A stretch of 6,089 nucleotides of DNA from Friedmanniella sp. (GTDB lineage Bacteria; Actinomycetota; Actinomycetes; Propionibacteriales; Propionibacteriaceae): assembly GCA_025964935.1 (NCBI GenBank), contig JAOPXW010000006.1:1-6089 (forward strand). The letters run 5' to 3'. The notes under the pieces are model-generated. The model saw only the letters and a list, made by a program, of their open reading frames with translations, ran no database searches and was not told where the DNA came from. Positions 1 to 6,030 of the stretch are shown one piece after another. The position numbers and the translations under genes were made by a program. Numbering within the stretch: the first letter of the stretch is position 1; each line of letters opens with the position of its first letter.

Positions 1-978
1 GGCCCCGTCCCACGCGACCACCGGGGCCGCCGGCTCGGGCAGCTCGACACCCGGGGACGGCACGGCGTCGTGCGGGTAGCTCCGGGACAGCAGCAACACC
101 CCGACCGCCGCCACCAGCCCGCAGCCCAGGGCGACGACGACGGTGACCACCGAGAGGCCGGCCCCCTCGGCGAGCAGCAGCCGACCGACCGCCACGGCGA
201 CCACCGGGTCGCCCAGGGTGAGGCAGCAGATGACCACCTGGGGCGAGCCGGCGACGTAGGCCGTCTGCATCAGCCACATTCCCAGCGGGGCGGCCAGCGC
301 GATGCCGGCCACGTTGGCCGCGATCAGCAGGAGGTGGCCGTGGGCGGCGCCGGAGGCCACCAGGTGGCCGATGACCCGGAGCAGGGGCGAGGTCAGACCG
401 AACAGGGTGGCCGCGGTCAGGGCGAGCGTGGTGCAGCGGACGGGCAGGGAGGCCCGGCGGGTCAGGGCCGTCACGGCCAGCGACAGCAGCAGGGTCACCG
501 CGACCGTCACCAGGACCAGGCGCAGCCCGGGGACGGTCACCGTCACCGCGGACTCCGGTGCCAGCAGCACCAGGGTCAAGGCGATGATGCCGAGCACGCT
601 GAGCGCCGCGCCGAGCACCGCCGAGCGGGTGGGCCGACGGCGGGCCCGGACCGACTCGGCCGCGACGGTGACGGGGACGGCCAGCACCCCGACCGGCTGG
701 ATGAGGGAGATCGGGCCGAAGGCCAGCGCCACCGTGTGCAGCACGATGGCGGCCACGCCCTGGGCCGCGCCGAGCAGCCAGTCCGGGTGCCGGACCACCT
801 CGCGCACCATGCTGCGGCTCAGCGAGCGGCGGCCCTCCCCGCGGGCCGAGCTGTCCACGATCCCGTGCTGACGGATGGCGGCGAAGCCGAACAGGACCGC
901 CCCCGCCGCCGCCAGCACGACGGCCAGGACCGGATGTCCGGCCGGGCCGGTCGTCAGCGGGACCAGGGTCCAGGCCAC
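1..978 (-). CDS. DMT-superfamily (EamA/NIPA-like) membrane transporter, 3' end cut by window edge
   Basis: I read this gene from the reverse complement. It opens with GTG at 978-976 and stays open for 326 codons to the window edge without a stop, so the C-terminus is missing. The protein is almost wholly hydrophobic. About nine membrane segments can be drawn, near residues 17-36, 67-87, 91-107, 119-139, 150-171, 185-203, 215-238, 245-265 and 278-298. The stretch QPVGVLAVPVTVAAE (94-108) is characteristic of the drug/metabolite transporter superfamily. The tail after residue 300 is rich in Pro and acidic residues and probably cytosolic. Since family members are about 300 residues long, little is likely missing. 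The start is supported by AAGGAG six bases upstream. It would act as a permease in the cytoplasmic membrane, but the substrate cannot be told from sequence. It is divergent from the response regulator and may share its control region. Confidence 0.8.
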   Translation of the reverse strand, partial: MAWTLVPLTTGPAGHPVLAVVLAAAGAVLFGFAAIRQHGIVDSSARGEGRRSLSRSMVREVVRHPDWLLGAAQGVAAIVLHTVALAFGPISLIQPVGVLAVPVTVAAESVRARRRPTRSAVLGAALSVLGIIALTLVLLAPESAVTVTVPGLRLVLVTVAVTLLLSLAVTALTRRASLPVRCTTLALTAATLFGLTSPLLRVIGHLVASGAAHGHLLLIAANVAGIALAAPLGMWLMQTAYVAGSPQVVICCLTLGDPVVAVAVGRLLLAEGAGLSVVTVVVALGCGLVAAVGVLLLSRSYPHDAVPSPGVELPEPAAPVVAWDGA

Positions 979-984
979 GGTCGG

Positions 985-990
985 CTCCTT
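985..990 (-). promoter_or_regulatory. Ribosome binding site of the DMT transporter
   Basis: On the minus strand this reads AAGGAG, within GAGGAAGGAG, six bases before the GTG at 978-976. It decides the non-ATG start for the transporter. Confidence 0.65.
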
Positions 991-993
991 CCT

Positions 994-1009
994 CGTCCGT
1001 CGTCGGACG
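994..1009 (-). promoter_or_regulatory. Small hairpin next to the transporter's ribosome binding site
   Basis: CGTCCG-TCGT-CGGACG is a perfect 6-bp stem with a 4-base loop. It ends four bases upstream of the AAGGAG of the transporter gene, so it would sit in that transcript's 5' leader and could affect ribosome access. No known riboswitch is recognised. Short GC-rich stems are common by chance in such a genome. Confidence 0.3.
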
Positions 1010-1043
1010 TCGGGCCGCGGGGCGGACCGGGCAAGCTGGGTGG

Positions 1044-1067
1044 CGGTCGGCGCTCAGCAGCCGACCG
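1044..1067. promoter_or_regulatory. 8+8 bp inverted repeat, candidate operator
   Basis: CGGTCGGC and GCCGACCG are perfect inverted arms (1044-1051 and 1060-1067) with an 8-base spacer, GCTCAGCA. The arms lie centrally between the divergent transporter and regulator genes. Four bases downstream is GATACT (1071-1076), a possible weak -10 element for the plus strand, and the inverted repeat would cover its -35 position. That arrangement suits a repressor dimer. No -35 consensus is visible, so the promoter itself is a guess. It is unlike the direct-repeat type expected for OmpR-family regulators, so if real it would serve another protein. Confidence 0.35.
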
Positions 1068-1098
1068 GGTGATACTGAACCCGGACCCGACGGCCGGG

Positions 1099-1117
1099 CA
1101 CAGGCTCGCCTCAGGCT
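1099..1117 (+). promoter_or_regulatory. Tandem 11-bp-period direct repeat, candidate response-regulator binding site
   Basis: CACAGGCT (1099-1106) and CTCAGGCT (1110-1117) match at 7 of 8 positions and are offset by exactly 11 bp. The offset is about one helical turn, as in the tandem heptamer sites (7 bp plus 4-bp spacer) bound by PhoB/PhoP-type regulators. The site ends 42 bases before the response-regulator start codon, so autoregulation is plausible. A related element occurs on the minus strand at 2876-2893, matching at 14 of 18 positions. Which regulator binds it is inferred, not seen. Confidence 0.5.
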
Positions 1118-1145
1118 ACGACGCCCACGATGGCACGGCCGCATC

Positions 1146-1154
1146 GGGAAGGAG
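1146..1154 (+). promoter_or_regulatory. Ribosome binding site of the response regulator
   Basis: GGGAAGGAG ends five bases before ATG 1160. It selects this start over the in-frame ATG at 1130, which has no purine-rich site in front and would add ten residues before the conserved MRILLVEDE opening. Confidence 0.8.
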
Positions 1155-1159
1155 CGCAC

Positions 1160-1849
1160 ATGAGGATCTTGCTCGTCGAGGACGAGACAGCGCTGGCGCA
1201 GACCATCAAGGAGGGTCTGGTCGCCGAGGGCTTCGTGGTCGACATCGAGGCGGACGGCGTCAGCGGCCTGTGGGCCGCGGGGGAGTTCCCGTACGACGTG
1301 ATCGTGCTCGACATCATGCTGCCGCGGTTGAACGGCTACGACGTGCTCAAGAAGCTGCGGGAGCGCAAGATCTGGACGCCGGTGCTGATGTTGACCGCCA
1401 AGGACGGCGAGTACGACCAGACCGACGCGTTCGACCTCGGTGCCGACGACTACCTGACCAAGCCGTTCAACTTCATGATCCTGCTCGCCCGGCTGCGGGC
1501 GCTGGTCCGCCGCGGTGCGCCGGAGCGACCGGTGGTGCTGACCGCCGGGTCGCTGGTCCTCGACCCGTCCCGCCGGCTCGTCGAGCGACGCGGCGTGCCC
1601 ATCCCGTTGACCGCGCGCGAGTACGGGCTGCTGCTCTACCTGATGCGCCACACCGGCGACGTGGTCAGCAAGGCCCAGATCCTGGAGAACGTCTGGGACT
1701 CGGCCTACAGCGGCGGGGAGAACGTCGTCGAGGTCTACATCGGCTATCTGCGCAAGAAGCTGGACGCACCCTTCGGCGTCCAGACCCTGCACACCGTCCG
1801 CGGCCTCGGCTACCGGTTGGACGCCGACGCCCCGGCCACGACGCGCTGA
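1160..1849 (+). CDS. OmpR/PhoB-family DNA-binding response regulator, no kinase in window
   Basis: The product is 229 residues, a normal length for the family. The N-terminal receiver domain (about 1-118) has the acidic pair E7/D8, phospho-acceptor D51 in VLDIMLP, the switch residue T79 in MLTAKD, and K101 in LTKPF, so it should be phosphorylatable. A winged-helix effector domain (about 126-222) follows, with LTAREYGLLLYL and the closing HTVRGLGYRL. It is a cytoplasmic transcription factor expected to bind tandem direct repeats as a dimer. Cognate kinases usually lie directly downstream. Here the next gene is a convergent membrane-protein gene that overlaps it by 40 bp, so the regulator is an orphan within this window. 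The candidate binding repeat at 1099-1117 suggests autoregulation. The subfamily and the signal sensed cannot be identified. Confidence 0.95.
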   Translation: MRILLVEDETALAQTIKEGLVAEGFVVDIEADGVSGLWAAGEFPYDVIVLDIMLPRLNGYDVLKKLRERKIWTPVLMLTAKDGEYDQTDAFDLGADDYLTKPFNFMILLARLRALVRRGAPERPVVLTAGSLVLDPSRRLVERRGVPIPLTAREYGLLLYLMRHTGDVVSKAQILENVWDSAYSGGENVVEVYIGYLRKKLDAPFGVQTLHTVRGLGYRLDADAPATTR

Positions 1850-2685
1850 GCGCCCGAGCCCGGGTCCGTCCCCGCCCCGGCTCGGCGCTCCCGCCGGGCC
1901 AGGACCACGACCAGGGCCACGATGACCACCGTGGCCGCGAGAGCGACCGCGCCGTCCCCGTAGCCCAGCCCGGCGCCCTTGCTCGGGGGCTTGCCCAGCC
2001 AGTCCGCCACGGAGGCACCCAGCGGCCGGGTCAGGACGTAGGCGGCCCAGAACGCGACGACCGGGCTGAGCCGGAGGAACCGCCAGGCCAGCAGCGGGAG
2101 CAGGATGGCCGCCCCGAAGAGCACCGCCGAGTCGCGGTAGCCCAGGCCCAGCTGACGGGCGGTGAGGTCGCCGGCCGCGGTGCCGAGGGCGAACGTGGCC
2201 ATCACGGTGCCCCAGTAGAAGAGCTCGCGCCGCGACGTGAGGATGCTGTGGATCGAGAGCGTCCCCTCGACGCGGAACCAGAGGACGAAGGTCGCGGCCA
2301 GGACCACCACGTAGGCGGCGGTGCTGGCGGCGTACGGCAGCCCGACCAGGTGGACGGCGTCGGCCGCCAGGGTCCCGAAGACCGCCACCATCGCCACCGC
2401 GGCCCAGTAGACCGGGGCGAGGTAGCGCCGGGTCCGCAGCTGGAGCAGCAGGGCACTCCCGAAGCCGAGCAGCCCGACCGCGGCGGCCAGCACCACGCTG
2501 ACGCCGGCGAGGTAGTCCGACAGCGCCTCACCCATCCCGGTCGTCAGCACCTTGACCACCCAGAACAGGACGGTGATCTCGGGCACCTTGGCCGCGACGG
2601 GCGGGCGGAGCACGGCGGCCAGCAGCGGCGTACGCCGGGCGCGGCCCAGGACGGAGTCGCGGGGAGGGGCGGGGGCGGGACGCAT
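1810..2685 (-). CDS. COG4705/DUF347 four-repeat integral membrane protein
   Basis: The product has 291 residues from ATG 2685-2683; the stop TAG is at 1812-1810. After a basic, Pro-rich N-terminus (1-30) it carries four hydrophobic repeats, at about 33-85, 90-140, 150-200 and 205-262. Each contains W-x9-G-x4-D with exact spacing: W42/G52/D57, W94/G104/D109, W158/G168/D173 and W213/G223/D228. The opening KVPEITVLFWVVKVLTTGMG is typical of the COG4705 family, built from DUF347 repeats of two membrane segments with a conserved Trp. The C-terminal tail (about 264-291) is polar and probably cytosolic. The family function is not established, and a transport or ion-related role is only a guess from the buried acidic residues. 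It converges on the response regulator, overlapping by 40 bp, and is divergent from the mannosidase. Confidence 0.88.
   Translation of the reverse strand: MRPAPAPPRDSVLGRARRTPLLAAVLRPPVAAKVPEITVLFWVVKVLTTGMGEALSDYLAGVSVVLAAAVGLLGFGSALLLQLRTRRYLAPVYWAAVAMVAVFGTLAADAVHLVGLPYAASTAAYVVVLAATFVLWFRVEGTLSIHSILTSRRELFYWGTVMATFALGTAAGDLTARQLGLGYRDSAVLFGAAILLPLLAWRFLRLSPVVAFWAAYVLTRPLGASVADWLGKPPSKGAGLGYGDGAVALAATVVIVALVVVLARRERRAGAGTDPGSGAQRVVAGASASNR
1848..1890 (+). terminator. Strong hairpin at the 3' end of the response regulator, candidate terminator
   Basis: The arms 1848-1863 and 1877-1890 pair in 14 base pairs, interrupted only by single-base bulges at C1853 and C1859, around a 13-base loop. 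The stem begins inside the regulator's TGA (1847-1849). No T-run follows, as is common for actinobacterial terminators, so it may instead act as an mRNA 3' stabiliser. On the other strand the same bases encode the C-terminal tail of the DUF347 protein, so termination in that direction would cut the gene short. I therefore assign it to the plus strand. Confidence 0.45.
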
Positions 2686-2689
2686 CAAG

Positions 2690-2693
2690 CCTC
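2690..2693 (-). promoter_or_regulatory. Ribosome binding site of the DUF347 protein
   Basis: On the minus strand GAGG (within GTGAGG) lies four bases before ATG 2685-2683. The in-frame TTG one codon earlier would leave only one base of spacing, so ATG is preferred. A tiny stem, ACGGC-TCG-GCCGT at 2709-2721, lies just upstream in the same leader. Confidence 0.5.
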
Positions 2694-2742
2694 ACAGGTC
2701 GGGTGCGGACGGCTCGGCCGTGAGATCCGCGATCGGGCGGGA

Positions 2743-2756
2743 CGGGGGATCCCCCG
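2743..2756. promoter_or_regulatory. 14-bp perfect palindrome in the divergent intergenic region
   Basis: CGGGGGATCCCCCG is a perfect dyad with no spacer, 58 bases upstream of the DUF347 start and 194 bases upstream of the mannosidase start. It could be an operator for a dimeric regulator. As RNA the centre could not close tightly, so a DNA-binding site is the better reading. No known consensus is recognised. Confidence 0.35.
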
Positions 2757-2776
2757 CCGGGGACCGACCCCCGGGA

Positions 2777-2802
2777 GGGAGCGGAAGGGGTGGGGCGCTC
2801 CC
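2777..2802. promoter_or_regulatory. GGGAGCG / CGCTCCC inverted repeat, candidate sugar-regulator half-sites
   Basis: GGGAGCG (2777-2783) and CGCTCCC (2796-2802) are perfect 7-bp inverted arms separated by 12 bases. Each matches half of the actinobacterial LacI-family operator TGGGAGCGCTCCCA, known for CebR-type regulators of glycoside hydrolase genes. The halves here are widely split rather than adjoining, so this is not a canonical site. Its position 147 bases upstream of a glycoside hydrolase gene is the main reason to record it. Confidence 0.22.
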
Positions 2803-2875
2803 GTCCCGGAGTCGGCAGCCCCCCACCGCCGATGGCACACGGCGCGGGGAGTCATCACCAACTCTGGCGCCCGGT

Positions 2876-2893
2876 CGCTGAGACGAGCCTGAG
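2876..2893 (-). promoter_or_regulatory. Second copy of the 11-bp-period direct repeat, candidate response-regulator site
   Basis: The minus strand reads CTCAGGC-TCGT-CTCAGCG, two heptamers sharing CTCAG, offset by 11 bp with a 4-bp spacer. It matches the element upstream of the response regulator at 14 of 18 positions, including the shared core CAGGCTCG. It lies 56 bases before the mannosidase start, in opposite orientation, and about 190 bases upstream of the DUF347 start, in the same orientation. Either gene could be the target. Confidence 0.45.
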
Positions 2894-2939
2894 CCCGTCC
2901 GGGGCCCTGATTGAGTGGTCCGAAGGTCGTCGTCGCCCC

Positions 2940-2945
2940 GAGGAG
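2940..2945 (+). promoter_or_regulatory. Ribosome binding site of the alpha-mannosidase
   Basis: GAGGAG ends four bases before ATG 2950. It favours this start over the in-frame TTG at 2911, which lacks a ribosome binding site. Confidence 0.65.
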
Positions 2946-2949
2946 CAAG

Positions 2950-5949
2950 ATGCTGAGCACCGCCGCGCTGGCGCAGGCCCGCGCCCACCGCACCTACCGC
3001 GAACGGGTCCTGCCCGCCGTCTACGCCGCGTCCGTGCCGGTCGCCGTGACCGCCTGGGAGGTCCCCGGCGAGCCGGTGCCGTTCGCCGACGCGGTGGGAC
3101 AGCCGTACGAGCCGTTCGCCCCGGGTCAGCGGTGGGGGCGCCCGTGGGGGACCACCTGGCTGCGGGTCCGGGGGACCGTGCCCGCGGACTGGCCCGCCGC
3201 ACAGCCGGTCGAGCTGGTCGTGGACCTGGGCTTCACCGGCGGCCAGGCGGGCTTCCAGGCCGAAGGGCTGGTCTGGACCCCCGACGGGCGGGTGGTCAAG
3301 GCCCTGGAGCCCCGGCACAACCACGTCCGGGTCGACGCCGGACCCGGCGAGACGGTCGACCTCGTCGTCGAGGCGGCCTCCAACCCCGACGTGGCCGGCG
3401 ACTGGGACTTCGCCCCGACCCCCCTGGGGGACCTGGCCACCGCCGGGCGAGACCCGCTCTACACGTTCGCCGGAGCCTGGCTGCGGCGGCTGGACCCGAC
3501 CGTCTTCGCCCTGGAGCGGGACTGGCACACCCTGGCCGACGTGATGGGTGAGCTGCCGGAGACCTCGACCCGCCGGGCGCGGATCCTGCGGGCCCTGGAG
3601 CGGGCCGCCGACCTGCTCGACCCCGAGGACGTGGCCGGCACCGCCACCGCGGCCCGGGACGCGCTCGCGCCCGCGCTCGGGGTCACCGGCTCCCGGGACA
3701 CCCACACCGTCATCGCCACCGGGCACGCCCACATCGACTCCGCCTGGCTGTGGCCGGTGCGCGAGACCATCCGCAAGTGTGCCCGGACGTTCTCCAACGT
3801 GCTCGACCTGATGGAGACGTACGACGACTTCGTCTTCGTCGCCTCCAGCGCCCAGCAGTACGCCTGGATGCAGCAGCACTACCCCGAGCTGTTCGCCCGG
3901 ATCAGGGTTCGGGTCGCCGAGGGCCGGTTCGTCCCGGTCGGGGGGATGTGGGTCGAGTCCGACACCAACCTGCCGGGCGGGGAGGCCATGGCCCGGCAGT
4001 TCGTGGAGGGCAAGGGCTTCTTCCTGCGCGAGCTCGGGGTCGAGACGACCGAGGCCTGGCTGCCGGACTCGTTCGGCTACTCCGGGGCGCTGCCCCAGAT
4101 CGTGGCGGCGTCGGGCTCGGACCACTTCCTGACCCAGAAGACGTCGTGGAACGAGACCAACACCCTGCCGCACCACACCTTCGCCTGGGAGGGCATCGAC
4201 GGGACCCGGATCCTGGCCCACTTCCCCCCGGTCGACACCTACAACTCCGACCTGGGCGCCGCCGAGCTGGCCCACGCGGCCGGCCAGCACTCCGAGCGCG
4301 GCCAGTCCGACGTCTCCCTGGTGCCGTTCGGGTTCGGCGACGGCGGCGGCGGGCCCACCCGCGAGATGGTGGAGACCGGGCTGCGCAAGGCCGACCTGGA
4401 CGGGTCGCCCCGGGTCAGGTTCGGACGCCCGGACGCCTTCTTCGCCGAGGCGTCCGAGACCCTGCCCGAGCCGGCCGTCTGGTCCGGCGAGATCTACCTG
4501 GAGTTCCACCGCGGCACCTACACCTCGCAGGCCCGGACCAAGGCCGGCAACCGGCGCAGCGAGCACCTGCTGCGCGAGGCCGAGCTGTGGTCCGCGACCG
4601 CCGCCGTACGGCTCGGGCGGCCGTACCCGGTGCAGGCCCTCCAGCAGGCCTGGCACACGGTGCTCCTGCAGCAGTTCCACGACATCCTGCCGGGCTCCTC
4701 GATCGCCTGGGTCCACCAGGAGGCCGAACGGCGCTACGACGAGGTGGCCGTCGCCCTGGAGGCCCTCATCGACGACGCCGTCACCGCGCTGGCCGCCGAC
4801 GACGGCGACACCCCCGAGACCGGCGGCCCGGTCGCCTTCAACGCCTCGCCCTTCGCCGTCCTCGGGGTCCCGCCCCTGGCGGCCGGCCGGGTCGAGCCGC
4901 AGCCGAGCCACGGGGCCCGGGAGGGGGACCGCTACGTCCTGACCGGCGACGCCGTCCGGGCCACCTTCGACGCCCACGGGCGGCTGATCTCCCTGGTCGA
5001 CGGGGCCAGCGGCCGGGAGGTGATCGCGCCCGGCGCGGTGGGCAACGACCTGCAGCTCTTCCGCGACGTCCCCAACCAGTGGGACGCCTGGGACCTGGAC
5101 ACCGCGTACCGGCGTACGCCGCTGGACCGGGTCCAGACGGTGGCGGTGACCCTGGAGGGCGCGGAGCTGCGGGTGCAGAAGACCGTCGGGTCCTCGACCG
5201 TGGCCCAGCGGATCCGGGTCAACGAGGCCGGGACCGGGCTGGAGATCGAGACCGAGGTCGACTGGCACGAGCGGCAGAAGCTGCTCAAGCTGGCCTTCGG
5301 TTTCGACGTGCACGCGGACCGGGCGGCCAGCGAGGTCCAGTTCGGGCACGTCCGCCGCGCCACCCACGCCAACACCTCCTGGGACCAGGCGCGCTTCGAG
5401 ACGGCGGCGCACCGGTGGGTGCACGTGGACGAGCCGGGACTCGGGGTCACCGTGGCCAACGACCGGGTCTACGGGCACGACATCACCCGCAGCACCCGCC
5501 CCGGCGGGGGGACCACGACGCTGGTCCGCGAGTCGCTGCTGCGGGCGCCGCTGTTCCCCGACCCGTACGCCGACCAGGGCCGGCACGTGTTCCGGCACGG
5601 CATCGTGGTCGGGGAGCTGCTGGCCGGGGTGGCCGAGGGCTACCGCCTGAACCTGCCGCTGCGGCACACACAGGGACGGACGGTGGCGCCGCTGGTCTCG
5701 GTCGACAACCCCGCGGTGGTCGTCGAGGCGGTCAAGCTGGCCGAGGACGGGTCGGGCGACGTGGTCGTCCGGCTGTACGAGGCCCGGGGCGGCCGGGCCA
5801 CCGCCGTCCTGACTCCCGGGTTCGCCTCCACCGGCTCCGCCCGGACCGACCTGCTCGAGCGCACGCTGCCCGACCAGCCCGCCGACCCGTGCGTGCTGAC
5901 GATGCGGGCCTTCGAGCTGGTGACGTTGCGACTGGCCCGGGCCGCCTGA
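2950..5949 (+). CDS. Family GH38 alpha-mannosidase, cytoplasmic (Ams1/MAN2C1-like)
   Basis: The product is 999 residues, full length for the family. GH38 enzymes are retaining, metal-dependent hydrolases that release terminal alpha-D-mannose. The N-terminal beta domain (1-250) includes WGTTWLRVRGTVP near residue 66, as in the Ams1/MAN2C1 branch. The catalytic domain starts near 252. Visible residues are H261 and D263 in GHAHIDSAW (metal ligands), D373 in WLPDSFGYS (nucleophile and ligand), D464 in FGFGDGGGGPT (probable acid/base) and H577 in QQFHDILPGSS (metal ligand). The three-helix middle region begins around EIYLEFHRGTYTSQ (514-527), and C-terminal beta domains run from about 628 to the end. 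All key residues are present, so it should be active. There is no signal peptide or membrane segment, so it likely acts in the cytoplasm on imported or recycled mannosides. No sugar transporter or repressor gene lies beside it here. The exact linkage preference cannot be told. Confidence 0.95.
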   Translation: MLSTAALAQARAHRTYRERVLPAVYAASVPVAVTAWEVPGEPVPFADAVGQPYEPFAPGQRWGRPWGTTWLRVRGTVPADWPAAQPVELVVDLGFTGGQAGFQAEGLVWTPDGRVVKALEPRHNHVRVDAGPGETVDLVVEAASNPDVAGDWDFAPTPLGDLATAGRDPLYTFAGAWLRRLDPTVFALERDWHTLADVMGELPETSTRRARILRALERAADLLDPEDVAGTATAARDALAPALGVTGSRDTHTVIATGHAHIDSAWLWPVRETIRKCARTFSNVLDLMETYDDFVFVASSAQQYAWMQQHYPELFARIRVRVAEGRFVPVGGMWVESDTNLPGGEAMARQFVEGKGFFLRELGVETTEAWLPDSFGYSGALPQIVAASGSDHFLTQKTSWNETNTLPHHTFAWEGIDGTRILAHFPPVDTYNSDLGAAELAHAAGQHSERGQSDVSLVPFGFGDGGGGPTREMVETGLRKADLDGSPRVRFGRPDAFFAEASETLPEPAVWSGEIYLEFHRGTYTSQARTKAGNRRSEHLLREAELWSATAAVRLGRPYPVQALQQAWHTVLLQQFHDILPGSSIAWVHQEAERRYDEVAVALEALIDDAVTALAADDGDTPETGGPVAFNASPFAVLGVPPLAAGRVEPQPSHGAREGDRYVLTGDAVRATFDAHGRLISLVDGASGREVIAPGAVGNDLQLFRDVPNQWDAWDLDTAYRRTPLDRVQTVAVTLEGAELRVQKTVGSSTVAQRIRVNEAGTGLEIETEVDWHERQKLLKLAFGFDVHADRAASEVQFGHVRRATHANTSWDQARFETAAHRWVHVDEPGLGVTVANDRVYGHDITRSTRPGGGTTTLVRESLLRAPLFPDPYADQGRHVFRHGIVVGELLAGVAEGYRLNLPLRHTQGRTVAPLVSVDNPAVVVEAVKLAEDGSGDVVVRLYEARGGRATAVLTPGFASTGSARTDLLERTLPDQPADPCVLTMRAFELVTLRLARAA

Positions 5950-5964
5950 GTCGGACCGCCCGAC
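5950..5964 (+). terminator. Small hairpin directly after the mannosidase stop
   Basis: GTCGG-ACCGC-CCGAC forms a 5-bp stem with a 5-base loop starting on the base after TGA (5947-5949). No T-run follows. It is a weak terminator candidate on its own, though it is followed by a very GC-rich repeat tract that can also fold. Confidence 0.3.
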
Positions 5965-6030
5965 CCGGAGTCGGCCCGGAGTCGGAGCCGGAGCCGGGCC
6001 GGAGACGGGCCGGGGCCGGAGCCGGGCTCC
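5964..6030. repeat. Degenerate GGAGNCGG short tandem repeat tract
   Basis: Two exact 11-mers, CCCGGAGTCGG (5964-5974 and 5975-5985), are followed by variants around GGAGCCGG, GGAGACGG and GGGGCCGG. The tract ends in GGAGCC-G-GGCTCC (6018-6030), an inverted repeat. It fills most of the gap after the mannosidase. It may come from replication slippage, or help end transcription through GC-rich structure. No protein coding is supported here. Confidence 0.55.

Noticed and set aside
1130..1159. Upstream in-frame ATG for the response regulator
   Set aside because: It has no ribosome binding site and would add ten non-conserved residues. ATG 1160 has a strong GGGAAGGAG and starts exactly at the conserved receiver-domain opening.
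70..2892. A 940-codon open frame on the plus strand
   Set aside because: It runs antisense to the transporter and DUF347 genes and across the regulator in another frame. Its translation is low-complexity (Gly, Arg, Asp, Gln, His) with no recognisable domain. It is a by-product of high G+C content.
2911..2916. TTGAGT as a -35 element for the mannosidase
   Set aside because: The sequence 17 bases downstream (CGCCCC region) bears no resemblance to a -10 element. No convincing sigma-70-type promoter could be placed.
2911..2949. Upstream in-frame TTG start for the mannosidase
   Set aside because: No Shine-Dalgarno precedes it, whereas GAGGAG stands before ATG 2950. Residues encoded between them show no family similarity.
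2692..5667. A 991-codon open frame on the minus strand
   Set aside because: It is antisense to the mannosidase, which has an intact catalytic signature. The translation is a Gly/Val/Pro/Arg-rich shadow without family motifs.
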